In this document: positions 24,954-33,780 of the stretch, piece by piece
How the letters are laid out: the number at the start of each line of letters is the position of its first letter
Position numbering within the stretch: the stretch's first letter is position 1
Source: Nocardia stercoris
Lineage (GTDB): Bacteria > Actinomycetota > Actinomycetes > Mycobacteriales > Mycobacteriaceae
DNA length: 64,000 bases
Assembly: GCF_003696265.1 (NCBI RefSeq)
Contig: NZ_RFFH01000001.1
Location: forward strand, 744,001 to 808,000
Direction: 5' to 3'
Notes under the pieces: generated by a model
The model's input: the letters and a program-made list of their open reading frames with translations, nothing else
Database searches by the model: none
Told to the model about the DNA's origin: nothing
Made by a program: the position numbers and the translations under genes

Positions 24954-25991
24954 ATGAGTCCCGATGGCACCAAGCGGCTGGGCGATCTGCACGACCTTCC
25001 GGGCTGTGCGCCGGCCGGGTTGAAGGTGCTGTTCAAAGCGGCCGAGGGCGTCATTCAGAAGCAGGTTCGGTTGCTCGGTGCGGGTACGCCGTCCATGGCG
25101 CCGAATCTGAGTGAGCTGTTGCGGGGGCATGGGGTCCCTGATCCCGAGAGCGAGTCGCCGGGGGTCGACAAGTACAAGGCCTACAAGGCCGAATTGCAGC
25201 AGGCGACGAAGGGCATCGAGAGCACGGACCACGGCGTCGCGATGCAGACCGCCGGGATCGGAACGGCCGTGACCTCGGCGTACAGCGCCGTGGATACCTC
25301 GGTGGGAGAACTCAATACGAAGATCGACGCCTCCTACAAAGCCGTCCGGACCGACGACCCCGATAAGTCCCCATACCTGCCCACCGACATTGTCGAGGGC
25401 CTGTTCAATGGCGTGTGGGACACGTTGAACGCGACCTACGACGAGGTCCACGGTGTCTCGGATCAGGCGGCGACCACGGCACTGAACATCACCGGCGACT
25501 ACGGCGACCTGCCGCCCTCCAGCCCCACCTCGGGCGGCGGCAGCCCGAGTTACGGGCCGGTGAGCTACGGCACCCCGCTGTCGAACAGTGAACTGCAGGC
25601 CATGGTCGCGAACGTGACCGACGCCAAGAAGAGGAAGTTCCTCGACACGGCGCTGCACCAGGTGGGTGACCCGTACATCTACGGTGCCGAGGGCCCGAAC
25701 GCCTTCGACTGTTCCGGTCTGGTGCAGTATTCCGCACGGCAGGCCGGAATCACCGACATGCCGCGCACGGCGAGCGAGCAATACCACGCGACGATGTCGC
25801 ACCCGGTGGCCCCGAACGACCTGCAGCCGGGCGACCTGATCTTCCCCGACGCCGAGTTCAACGGCGGCGATCCCGGTCACGTCATGATCTATGTGGGTGA
25901 CGGCCGAGTCGTCGAAGCGCCGCACACCGGCGACCACGTCAAGGTGATCCAGCTCGCCCAGGTGGGCGGCTTCCATGCCACCCGGTTCTGA
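24954..25991 (+). CDS. NlpC/P60 peptidase with WXG100-like N-terminal region
   Basis: 345 residues. The first 190 are helical and resemble ESX-related WXG100/DUF4226-like domains (KYKAYKAELQQATKGIESTD, AYSAVDTSVGELNTKIDASY). A Gly/Ser/Pro linker leads to an NlpC/P60 domain: catalytic Cys in NAFDCSGLVQYSARQ (about 252) and His in DPGHVMIYVGDG (about 308). It likely cuts peptidoglycan stem peptides. No signal peptide is visible, so export by a type VII system is a reasonable inference. ATG 24954 follows GAGG. Its stop overlaps the next start region by 17 bases. Confidence 0.85.
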   Translation: MSPDGTKRLGDLHDLPGCAPAGLKVLFKAAEGVIQKQVRLLGAGTPSMAPNLSELLRGHGVPDPESESPGVDKYKAYKAELQQATKGIESTDHGVAMQTAGIGTAVTSAYSAVDTSVGELNTKIDASYKAVRTDDPDKSPYLPTDIVEGLFNGVWDTLNATYDEVHGVSDQAATTALNITGDYGDLPPSSPTSGGGSPSYGPVSYGTPLSNSELQAMVANVTDAKKRKFLDTALHQVGDPYIYGAEGPNAFDCSGLVQYSARQAGITDMPRTASEQYHATMSHPVAPNDLQPGDLIFPDAEFNGGDPGHVMIYVGDGRVVEAPHTGDHVKVIQLAQVGGFHATRF

Positions 25992-27324
25992 CCGCGGCAC
26001 CGAATCCGTACGGGCAGTGGGCACGTCGACGATCGCCGGGCGGCAGGTGGCGCGTCCGCTGAGTCCGGGGGAGCGCTGGTTCTGGATCATCGACGATATC
26101 TCGCCCGCGAATTGTGTTGCCCGCCTGCAAATCCGCGGTTCATTGCCGGTGGCGGACCTGGAGCGGGGCGCCGCGTGCCTGCTGTCGGAGTATCCGATCC
26201 TGCGGACCCGGATCGTAACCGGCCAAGACGGGCCGGTCTTCGAACCGGTGGCGGAGCCCCGAATCCCGCTGCGGCACTACGTCTGCGAGGACGAGCAAGC
26301 GTGGCGCACGGCGGTCGACCGGGAATTGCGCGAGTCACTGGGACCGCTGCCGGCCCGCATCGTCCATATCGCGGCAGGTGATCGGCACGACCTCATACTG
26401 ACGGTGTCACATGTGCTCGCCGACTTCCGCTCCCTGCTGGCCCTGCTGCGGAAGCTGATCGACTACGCGGCCGGCGCCGAGCCCGGTCCGATGCGACCGC
26501 CCGTCCCGGCGGCCGACCAGTTGGTCAGCGGCCGGGCGCGCACTCTGCGCGGCTACCTCGATGCGACTGTGGCCGAACAATTGTCGGCCTGGCGATGCCG
26601 GCCGCAGCGCCTCGTCGGCAGTGAGATCCCGCTCGCCGAACGCCGCACCCGGGCCATCTACCGGACGCTGGACGGCCGGATGCTCGAGGACCTCGCGACG
26701 GCCTGCCGGTCGGCAGGGGTGACCGTGCACGGCGCGTTGACGGCGGCAGTCGGCCAGGCGGTCGGCAAGCTCGTACGGCCGGGCGGACACGGGTACGCCG
26801 GAATCGGTTCGCCGGTGGACTTTCGGCGTGCGCTCGACCCGGCGCCCGAGCAGGACGAGGTCGGTGTCTACGCGCCGGTGCTCTCGACCTTCGCCCCCTT
26901 CGGTCCCGGCATGTCACTGTGGACGGCCGCCGCCGCGGTGAACAGGCAGGTGCGGCAGGGTGTGCGCCGGCAACGACATCTCGCGATGTCGGCGGGAACC
27001 CGCTTCGGCCTGCCGAAATCACGCGAGTCCGGGCGCCGGGTCGCGGCCGTGGTGGACCGCGGGGCACCGTGGAATGTATCGGTGTCGAACGTCGGCCGGG
27101 TGGACTTCCCAGCGCGCGTGGCCGGCTGGGAGCTGTCGGAACTCATTCTGGCGACCGGCAATTCGTGTGTCAGTGCGCTCACCGTCGCCGCCGTCTCGGC
27201 GCACGAGCGGATGGCTGTGACCTTCTGTGTGGTCGACGGGATGCTGGCAGACGCGGCGATCGAGCAGTTGGCGGATCAGGTGATGGACACGCTGGCGCGC
27301 ATGGCCGGCGATCTCGTGGAGTAG
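25975..27324 (+). CDS. PapA/condensation-type acyltransferase
   Basis: About 449 residues of the CoA-dependent acyltransferase superfamily (PapA5/condensation domains). Catalytic HxxxD is in TVSHVLADFRSLLALLRK (about residues 145-149). The structural motif DFGWG is not evident; a later GAPWNVSVSNVGRVDFP takes its place, as in PapA5-like proteins. In mycobacteria such enzymes esterify lipid alcohols. It faces the thiolase/ligase operon tail to tail (17 bases apart), so it may acylate that product. Start ATG 25975 overlaps the NlpC gene; GTG 26017 is an alternative. Confidence 0.82.
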   Translation: MPPGSDRGTESVRAVGTSTIAGRQVARPLSPGERWFWIIDDISPANCVARLQIRGSLPVADLERGAACLLSEYPILRTRIVTGQDGPVFEPVAEPRIPLRHYVCEDEQAWRTAVDRELRESLGPLPARIVHIAAGDRHDLILTVSHVLADFRSLLALLRKLIDYAAGAEPGPMRPPVPAADQLVSGRARTLRGYLDATVAEQLSAWRCRPQRLVGSEIPLAERRTRAIYRTLDGRMLEDLATACRSAGVTVHGALTAAVGQAVGKLVRPGGHGYAGIGSPVDFRRALDPAPEQDEVGVYAPVLSTFAPFGPGMSLWTAAAAVNRQVRQGVRRQRHLAMSAGTRFGLPKSRESGRRVAAVVDRGAPWNVSVSNVGRVDFPARVAGWELSELILATGNSCVSALTVAAVSAHERMAVTFCVVDGMLADAAIEQLADQVMDTLARMAGDLVE

Positions 27325-27340
27325 CTGCCGCGGTACGGGT

Positions 27341-28897
27341 TCAACCGCCGATCACCGCGGCGAGCTCCCGGCGCAGTGCGGCCCGGTCCGGCTTCCGGGT
27401 GCGCCCCGTGACCGGAATCCGCTCCACCACGACGATTTTGTCCGGCAGTGCCGAATGGTCCATCCGGGCAGGCAGTTCCCGACGCACGCGAGCGACCAGA
27501 TCCACCGCGCCCGGTTCGGCGACGACCGCGAGCACGATCAGCTCGTCACCCATACCGTCCGGAATCCCGACCAGCACGGCGTCCCGGACACCGTCGAGCG
27601 CGGTGATGGCCGGTTCGTACAGTCCGGGATAGATATTGGTCTTGCCCCGGATCATCATGTCCTTCTTGCGGCCGGTCAGGACCAGCAGGTCGCCGTCGAA
27701 GCGCGCGAGATCGCCGGTGCCGACCTCCGTGAGCGGCGGCTCGCCGAGATAGCCGCGGCACAGGGCGGGCCCGGACAGCAGCAGCTCACCGTCCGCCGCG
27801 ATGCGGGCGACCACGCCGTCCGCCGGCGGCCCGAGCGGGTCCCCGTCGCCCCGGAACGCGAGTTTCGCGCTGCCGCTGATCACGGCGACCGGCAGTACCT
27901 CGGTCATCCCGTATATCGCGAGACAGTCGGTGTGCGGCAACAGCTTCCGGCATCGCTCCAACAGGCCGACGGTGACCGGGGCGCCGCCGAGCGAGATCTC
28001 CCGCACCCCGCGCGGCGCCGCGAGTGTCCCGGCCTCGACCGCGTCCAGGACCGCGGCCAGGTCGGACGGCGTGAAGAAGGCGTGGGTCAGGCCGTCGAGC
28101 TCGGCGGCGAAACGCAACGGATCGATGTGGGTGCGCAAGCGCGGATAGCGCGGCATCGACCAGCGTGCGCCCGCGACCAGGGCCGGCAGCCCCATCATGA
28201 GCTGTTCGGTGCCCAGGTGTGCGTCCGGGCCGAGGGTGGTGCGCCCGGCCGCGGCCGCCAGCCCGGCCGACAGCGAACCCCGGCTGTGGACCACGGCTTT
28301 CGGCTCGGCGGTGGTGCCCGAGGTGAACACGATCAGCGCCTCGTCGTCCGGCGTTCCGATGTCGGCGGCCGGTAGTTCCCCCGCGCTGCCGCAGAAGGCG
28401 CGGACGCCCGCCGGGCGTGACAACCGTTGCAGCGGAATCGAATCGGCCGGTGTCCCGGGCAGCCGCGGCCCACTGTGGATGTGCCGCACCGGCAACCGCC
28501 CGAACCGCGGCAGTTCGAGTCCGCGGGCTCGGCCCACTGCGCGCAGCGGGCCGCTGAGCAGATACAACAGCGATTCCGTAGCGGCCCACGCGGGTTCGAC
28601 CAGTTCGAGGCGCCGCGCGAACAGTTCGGGACCCACCCCCGGATCGACGAATACGATCGTGCCGCCCGCCGCGACCACCCCGAGGACGAGAACCACCGCC
28701 TCCGGGCACGGCCGGATCGAGAACAGCATCCGATCACCGGACCGGAAACCGTTGGCGCGCAGGTTGTCCCGCACAGTCCGCACGGCCGACATCAGGTCGG
28801 CGAAGCTCAGGGGCGCCGCACCCAGCGCACCCAGCGCCAGTGCGTCCGGGCGGGCCTCGGCCTGCTCGCCCAGCAGTGTCAGCAGATCCGGCGTCAT
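27341..28897 (-). CDS. AMP-dependent ligase, OleC/beta-lactone-synthetase-like
   Basis: 518 residues of the adenylate-forming superfamily: phosphate loop VFTSGTTAEPKAVVHS, A5-type IYGMTEVLPVAVIS, hinge region GDLARFDGDLLVLTGRKKDM, and the C-terminal Lys in GRTRKPDRAAL. The YGxTExLPV pattern is what I associate with OleC and beta-lactone synthetases rather than with acyl-CoA ligases. It is the last gene of an operon with two OleA-like thiolases and an OleD-like reductase, so it probably closes a beta-hydroxy acid to a beta-lactone or activates a fatty acid. ATGA overlap with the GT2 gene. Confidence 0.82.
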   Translation of the reverse strand: MTPDLLTLLGEQAEARPDALALGALGAAPLSFADLMSAVRTVRDNLRANGFRSGDRMLFSIRPCPEAVVLVLGVVAAGGTIVFVDPGVGPELFARRLELVEPAWAATESLLYLLSGPLRAVGRARGLELPRFGRLPVRHIHSGPRLPGTPADSIPLQRLSRPAGVRAFCGSAGELPAADIGTPDDEALIVFTSGTTAEPKAVVHSRGSLSAGLAAAAGRTTLGPDAHLGTEQLMMGLPALVAGARWSMPRYPRLRTHIDPLRFAAELDGLTHAFFTPSDLAAVLDAVEAGTLAAPRGVREISLGGAPVTVGLLERCRKLLPHTDCLAIYGMTEVLPVAVISGSAKLAFRGDGDPLGPPADGVVARIAADGELLLSGPALCRGYLGEPPLTEVGTGDLARFDGDLLVLTGRKKDMMIRGKTNIYPGLYEPAITALDGVRDAVLVGIPDGMGDELIVLAVVAEPGAVDLVARVRRELPARMDHSALPDKIVVVERIPVTGRTRKPDRAALRRELAAVIGG

Positions 28898-29658
28898 CGG
28901 ATGTCCACCACCTCCGGCCGATACCGGTGATCGGCGTACCACGCCAGGGTGCGCCGCAGACCCCAGGCCCGCACCCGCCGGTTGGACCCGTACACCCGCA
29001 CGTCCCGGCGCAGGCCGTAGTCGGTGGTGACCAGCCGCACCGCGTTGACCAGTGCCCGGTCCTCGTGCAGCTCCTCGATCGCGGTCCGCGGGAAACCGCC
29101 TGCCGCCTCGTACAATTCGGCCGTGATGGCCATATTGCAGCCCGGCGTCATGACGTAGGGGCCCAGATATCGCTCGTCCCGGTTACCGGAACGGACCTTT
29201 CCGAACAGCGACGCCACCTCCAGCGCGGCCCGAATGATCATCCGATCCGCCCACGACACCCCTTCGTCGGTGCGTGGCACCAATTGCCCACTCACCAAAC
29301 GCAATCCGGAGTCGAACGCCGCATGGATCCGGGCTGTCCAATCCGGTGCGGGCAGGCAGTCGGCGTCGGTGCGGGCCAGTCGCGTCGCCCCGTGCGCGAC
29401 GGCGTACCGCATGCCGGTGTCGGCGGCCGCGCCGGTGCCCTTCTGCGACTCGGTGATCACATCGATGCGCGGCTGCCGGTGCGCGTCCGCGAAGGCTCGC
29501 ACCACCGCCGCGGTGCCGTCGGTGGAGTTGTTGTCCACCACGACGACTCGGAACCGGCGGTCCTGCTGGGCGGCCAAAGCCGCCAGCGTGGCGGTGATCC
29601 CGTGTTCTTCGTTGTAGGCGGGAACGACCACCCACATCGGATTCTCCGGGTAGGTCAT
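28894..29658 (-). CDS. Family 2 glycosyltransferase
   Basis: 254 residues of GT-A fold: WVVVPAYNEEHGITATLAAL, VVVDNNSTDGTAAVV, the metal-binding TDADC, PGCNMAITAELYEAAGGFP and EELHEDRALVNAVRL (ED base). No membrane segment, so a cytosolic transferase of polyprenol- or lipid-type sugars is likely. GGAGGGACTGCG precedes ATG 29658, which overlaps the epimerase stop. A glycosyltransferase is not part of the known nlt/ole sets and suggests the lipid product is glycosylated. Confidence 0.88.
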   Translation of the reverse strand: MTYPENPMWVVVPAYNEEHGITATLAALAAQQDRRFRVVVVDNNSTDGTAAVVRAFADAHRQPRIDVITESQKGTGAAADTGMRYAVAHGATRLARTDADCLPAPDWTARIHAAFDSGLRLVSGQLVPRTDEGVSWADRMIIRAALEVASLFGKVRSGNRDERYLGPYVMTPGCNMAITAELYEAAGGFPRTAIEELHEDRALVNAVRLVTTDYGLRRDVRVYGSNRRVRAWGLRRTLAWYADHRYRPEVVDIR

Positions 29659-30683
29659 CGCAGTCCCTCCAGCAAGGTGTCGAGCCCGCCCAGGTCGTCG
29701 ATCCACCGGCTGAAGCGCGCGAGGCCCTCGTCGAAGGACACGGTCGGCGCCCAGCCGAGATCGCGCCGGGCCGCGGTCGTGTCGTAGGTGGCCGAGCGAG
29801 TCACCAGGGCCACGCCGTACCGGGACAACGGTGGCTCCCATCGGTTTCCGACCGCCGGTATCCGCCAGACGGTGTCGATCGCGGCCACGGCGGCGCGCAG
29901 CACGGGAGCGGGCACGGTGCGGGTCGGCGGCGTCAGGCCGAACCGCCCGGACACCTCCGCCAACGTCTCCCACAACGCCACCGGTTCGGCGTCTGCGACG
30001 AAATAGGCTCGCCCGCCGACGGATTCGGCGTGCAGCGCCAGCTCGACGGCCCGGGTCAGATGGTCGATGTAGCACAGTGACGCCAGCACGGTCCGCCCGC
30101 CGGACAGGTCCGGCAGGCTGCCCTGCCGCAACTTGGCCATGATCCGGATGAGCGGTCCGCGTCGATCACCCGGTCCCCAGATCGCGCGGGGCCGCAGCGC
30201 GCAGGTGGTGAACTCGGCGGTGTTCGCGGCGAGCACGAGTTGCTCCGCGCGGGCCTTCGTTTCGCAGTACCGGTTCAGGAACCGGTCGGGGTACGGCACC
30301 GATTCGTCGATCGTCAGTTGATCGCCGCCGCTGGGCGCCATGAGCGCGCTCGGACTGCTCACGAACACCAGGCGGCGCGCCCCGGCCGCCGCCGCGGCGG
30401 CGAGCAGTCGCTCGGTGCCGGCCACATTGACCTCGTGAAAGGTTGCCGCACTACCGAATTCGGCGAGATGAGCGGCGGCGTGCACCACAGTGTCGACACC
30501 GGCCACCGCCCGGTCCACCGCCGCCCGGTCCCGCAGCTCGGCGACGACGACCTCGGCACCGGCGGGCGCGGTGTAGCGAGCCGGATCGCGAACCATCGCC
30601 CGCACCGGTACGCCTGCGGCGGTGAGCGCCGAGACGATCGCGCCGCCCGCGAATCCGCTTGCCCCCGTCACCAATACGGTCAC
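29655..30683 (-). CDS. NAD(P)-dependent epimerase/3-beta-HSD-type reductase, OleD-like
   Basis: 342-residue extended SDR: VTGASGFAGGAIVSALTAAG cofactor loop, VDTVVHAAAHL, Ser in VFVSSPSALM, YxxxK in NRYCETKARAEQLV, and LRPRAIWGPGDRRGPLI. Family members reduce 3-keto steroids or, as OleD, beta-keto acids from OleA. Position between OleA-like and OleC-like genes favours the latter. GTG 30683 is chosen for its GTGA overlap with the small membrane gene; the frame is open further but shadow-like. Confidence 0.87.
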   Translation of the reverse strand: MTVLVTGASGFAGGAIVSALTAAGVPVRAMVRDPARYTAPAGAEVVVAELRDRAAVDRAVAGVDTVVHAAAHLAEFGSAATFHEVNVAGTERLLAAAAAAGARRLVFVSSPSALMAPSGGDQLTIDESVPYPDRFLNRYCETKARAEQLVLAANTAEFTTCALRPRAIWGPGDRRGPLIRIMAKLRQGSLPDLSGGRTVLASLCYIDHLTRAVELALHAESVGGRAYFVADAEPVALWETLAEVSGRFGLTPPTRTVPAPVLRAAVAAIDTVWRIPAVGNRWEPPLSRYGVALVTRSATYDTTAARRDLGWAPTVSFDEGLARFSRWIDDLGGLDTLLEGLR

Positions 30684-30934
30684 AGCTGCCCCCGCAGGGG
30701 ACGCCACCAGGTGGCACCGTAGATCATCGTCGACACGACCACGCGGCGCCGGCTGTGCCCCAGCGGCTCGGCCACTCGCAGCGCCGCCGGTATCTGCGCG
30801 GCATGTGCACCGACACTGAGCACCACGTCGACCCAGAAGATCAGCTGCAGCACCCGCGACCGGTACGGCCGGACCAGCCCGGCCAGCAGGAATGCCCAGC
30901 CCGCCAACGGAATCAGGCGCAGCGCGCGCGTCAT
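30680..30934 (-). CDS. Small membrane protein in the thiolase operon
   Basis: 84 residues with two hydrophobic segments (LRLIPLAGWAFLLAGLV and LQLIFWVDVVLSVGAHAAQI) and a basic C-terminus. No family recognised. ATGA/GTGA overlaps on both sides tie it to the operon, so it may help membrane handling of the lipid product; that is inference. Confidence 0.6.
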   Translation of the reverse strand: MTRALRLIPLAGWAFLLAGLVRPYRSRVLQLIFWVDVVLSVGAHAAQIPAALRVAEPLGHSRRRVVVSTMIYGATWWRPLRGQL

Positions 30935-31800
30935 GGCGCGTGGTACCCGACGGCCGCGGCGGTCGGGCCCGCATCGGCGGCGACGAACAGAACGGCCCGG
31001 CCGCGCAGCCCGTTCCGCGCAGCTTCGAGGTAGCCGACCGTCAATGCCGAAGTGTGCGTATCGGTTTCCGGCCGTACCACCTCGGTGATCCGCAGTGCGT
31101 CGGCCAGCGCCCGCGGGAACTCCGGATACGGCTGATTACAGACCAGCACCGTCGCGGCGGGATCCAGGCCCGCCTCGGTCACGGCTTCCCGGGCCGCTGC
31201 GACGGCGTGCTCCAGAATCGCAGCCGGGGGCGTCGTGAAACGGTCGGCCGTAATCGTTTTCCGCCCCGCGCTCCCGGTCCGGGCGAGATCCAGATACCCG
31301 GCCGGCTCCGGTACCCGCTCGCCCGCGCTGAACCGCACGGGACCGAAGCCGCGGACGGAATCGGCTTCCTCCAGCACGACCGCGGCACCGACCGGCGTGA
31401 TCGGAAACTCCGGCGTGGAAAGGCAACTCGGGTGCGTGTCACCCGAAACGATCAGTACGCGATAAGGATTCGCGTGGCGGGGGACCTCGGTGGCGAACAG
31501 CGCCTGGGCGACCCCGATCGCGTTCACGAACCCGCATGCGCCGTTGGTCAGGTCGAACGACAGGCACGGCGTGCCACCGGGCCGATATTCGAGCCCGATT
31601 CCCGCGCGCTGCTGGATCAGTGCGGATACGGCCGGCTCGACCATATTCGAATCGCGATAGACACCGACGTTGATCAGCGCGTCGACGCGGTTCGAATCCG
31701 GGCCCGTCCCCGCGAGCGCGTCCACCGCCGCGTCCGCTGCCTGGCCGATGCTGCTGGTGCCGCCGGAGCGCGTCGTGGCCGCCGAGATCACCACACCCAT
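30931..31800 (-). CDS. Short thiolase-fold (KAS III/OleA-like) subunit
   Basis: 289 residues, shorter than usual KAS III (about 320-350). It keeps a Cys in FDLTNGACGFVNAIG (Cys89) and an EPAVSALIQ segment, but lacks the normal KAS III His (GHHQ-type) and Asn (GN) motifs; VLVCNQPYPEF stands near the His position. The N-terminus starts directly at MGVVISAATTRSGG. Next to a full-length thiolase (TGATG overlap) it looks like one half of a heterodimer, as in the NltA/NltB and LstA/LstB pairs I recall for nocardiolactone and lipstatin. Confidence 0.78.
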   Translation of the reverse strand: MGVVISAATTRSGGTSSIGQAADAAVDALAGTGPDSNRVDALINVGVYRDSNMVEPAVSALIQQRAGIGLEYRPGGTPCLSFDLTNGACGFVNAIGVAQALFATEVPRHANPYRVLIVSGDTHPSCLSTPEFPITPVGAAVVLEEADSVRGFGPVRFSAGERVPEPAGYLDLARTGSAGRKTITADRFTTPPAAILEHAVAAAREAVTEAGLDPAATVLVCNQPYPEFPRALADALRITEVVRPETDTHTSALTVGYLEAARNGLRGRAVLFVAADAGPTAAAVGYHAP

Positions 31801-32852
31801 CACGCACCTACCCGCGTCGCACCGACGGTCACCGACAGGAATCCGGTGACCACACCGGATGCCGCCGGCACCATCCACACCTTCGACCCCGGCGCGATCG
31901 TGCCCGCGCGCAGCGCGTCGTGCAGCACCACGAAATGCGCTGTCGAGGCGGTGTTTCCGTACTTCTCGAGCACCGCCAGGCCCGGCGGCATCGGCGCCCC
32001 GAGCTCCCGCTCGGCGATCTTGTCGATCAATTCGACCGCGGGGGCACTGAATTGGTGATGCACCACGTAGTCGTAGTTCTCCGCCGGGAACGAGGAACCG
32101 CGCGCGGCCAGGAAGTCCTGGAATTGGTAGACACCCAGCAGGTACCGGCCCTCGGTGTGCAGCGCCCGATTGTCGGTGTACAGCGCCAGGTCGGGTCGCT
32201 GATCGCTGGGCATGCCGATGCAGGCCTCGGCGAAGGCCGCGCTGGTGTTGAGTTCGATGTAGTCGACACAGTCGCCGTCCACGCCGGAATCGTCCAGCAC
32301 CACAGCGGCACCCGCGTCACCGACCGACAGCGAAGCGAACTGCAGGTCGTACTTCTCGCTGATCTCGGCGACCGCGGTGTCGGCGATCGGGGTGATGCAC
32401 TCCCCGGACACCACCAGACCGCGCCGTACCGCGCCGGAGCGAATCATCCGGTCCAGCACCAGGATTCCGGTCATCATGCCGGCACAGGCATTGGCGACGT
32501 CGAAGTGCAGGGCGCGGTGCGCGCCGAGCGCGTTGCGCACGGTCAGCGCGAACGACGGCTCCAGCTGGAACTTGGTGCCGCGGGTGCGGGTGATCGAGCA
32601 GGTGATCACGACGTCGAGGTCGGTGGCCGAGTAGGCGGAGGCGGCCAGGGCGCTGCGCGCGGCGGCCAGCGTGATGGAGTACGAATCCTCGGGGCGCCCG
32701 TCGGCGTCGGTGCCGCGGACGCGCCGGGTCCGGACACCGGTGATACGTTCCAGATCCGGGGGTGAATCGATGGCCAAGCGGCCCATCAACTCCGCGGTCG
32801 TCACCTCGCGATCGGGGAGATAGGCCCCGATCGCCTCGATCCTCGATCTCAT
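31800..32852 (-). CDS. Thiolase-fold KAS III/OleA-like enzyme
   Basis: 350 residues: ITGVRTRRVR near 40, active-site Cys123 in VANACAGMMTG, His in YVVHHQFSAP and Asn in KYGNTAS, the complete KAS III triad. FQLEPSFALT carries the EP motif also present in the shorter partner. OleA enzymes join two acyl-CoAs head to head to give beta-keto acids. AGAGGAGTG precedes ATG 32852. It is the first gene of a six-gene operon whose members all overlap by 1-4 bases. Confidence 0.87.
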   Translation of the reverse strand: MRSRIEAIGAYLPDREVTTAELMGRLAIDSPPDLERITGVRTRRVRGTDADGRPEDSYSITLAAARSALAASAYSATDLDVVITCSITRTRGTKFQLEPSFALTVRNALGAHRALHFDVANACAGMMTGILVLDRMIRSGAVRRGLVVSGECITPIADTAVAEISEKYDLQFASLSVGDAGAAVVLDDSGVDGDCVDYIELNTSAAFAEACIGMPSDQRPDLALYTDNRALHTEGRYLLGVYQFQDFLAARGSSFPAENYDYVVHHQFSAPAVELIDKIAERELGAPMPPGLAVLEKYGNTASTAHFVVLHDALRAGTIAPGSKVWMVPAASGVVTGFLSVTVGATRVGA

Positions 32853-32960
32853 CACTCCTCTTTCCAGGACGATCCGGCTCGAGCCACTCTCGCACGGTAG
32901 GCAATCCCGGGTGTGGCGAACGCGCCTCGCCGCCGGCGGGACTGGCTTAACGTGGGCACG

Positions 32961-33455
32961 ATGAGTGTCATCGCGGGACCGATTTTTCAGGTCTGCTGGG
33001 TCGTCGAGGATGTCGCCGCGGCGGAGGAGTGGTTCGGGGCGCAACTGGGCATCACCGAGTGGCTCCGCATCCCGGACGTCCATTTCGGCCCGGACCATTG
33101 CCGGTATCGGGGCGAGCCGGCCGATTTCACGATCAATGTGTCGATGGCCTACGCGGGCGAGCAGCAGCTGGAGCTCATCGAGCCGGTGCGCGGTGAAAGC
33201 CTGTACCGCGAATTCCTCGACGCGCACGGTCCCGGTATCCATCACACCGCATTCGTGGCCGACGACTTCGCCGCCACCGTCGCCGCGGCCCGCGCGCAGG
33301 GTCACGAGATCGCCCAGGAAGGCAGTTTCCCCGGCGTCGGAATGGAATTCGCCTACTTCGCGGCCGGCCCGCTCGGCACCTGGATCGAAATCATGGGCCT
33401 GTCGGATCGGATGCGCGCCATGTTCGACCAGATCGCCGCCCGGTCGAGCGCCTAG
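32961..33455 (+). CDS. VOC-family protein (methylmalonyl-CoA epimerase-like)
   Basis: 164 residues with paired VOC modules: IFQVCWVVEDVAAAEEWFGA, FTINVSMAYAGEQQLELIEP, and GPGIHHTAFVADDFAATVAA ending in GTWIEIMGL. Ligand-like residues (Glu in LELIEP, His in IHHTAF, Glu in IEIMG) match metal-dependent members. ATG 32961 starts the domain. Divergent from the thiolase operon by about 110 bases; tail-to-tail overlap of 4 bases with the next gene. Confidence 0.82.
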   Translation: MSVIAGPIFQVCWVVEDVAAAEEWFGAQLGITEWLRIPDVHFGPDHCRYRGEPADFTINVSMAYAGEQQLELIEPVRGESLYREFLDAHGPGIHHTAFVADDFAATVAAARAQGHEIAQEGSFPGVGMEFAYFAAGPLGTWIEIMGLSDRMRAMFDQIAARSSA

Positions 33456-33700
33456 GACTCGCACTCCGGGTCGTCGAAGGCGCTTTCGATCAGCTCGTCC
33501 GCCTCTTCCTCCAATGCGTAGATGGCGCTTTGTAATTCGCACTTGACGGCCAGGGCGGCGGCCCGAGCATGCAACTCCGCATCGCTGTAACGGCCGAGTC
33601 GGAACATCTCCAACAGCTCCAGCAGGTCCGACACGAAAATGTCGTAGCCGTGCTCGTTCAGCCATTCGAGGGTCCGCTCGACCAGCTCATCCTCGTCCAT
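33452..33700 (-). CDS. Small acidic hypothetical protein
   Basis: 82 residues, very acidic and helical: MDEDELVERTLEWLNEHGYD, DLLELLEMFRLGRYSDAELH, QSAIYALEEEADELIESAF. No family recognised and no membrane segment. ATG 33700 starts the acidic domain; the upstream in-frame extension is unlike it. Confidence 0.55.
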   Translation of the reverse strand: MDEDELVERTLEWLNEHGYDIFVSDLLELLEMFRLGRYSDAELHARAAALAVKCELQSAIYALEEEADELIESAFDDPECES

Positions 33701-33780
33701 CCGTCCATGCTCTCGCGACGGCCGTTCATTGTTCGCGCATTGCGGATCGAACGAGGTGACGGCGAGCAGTACTGCCGCCG

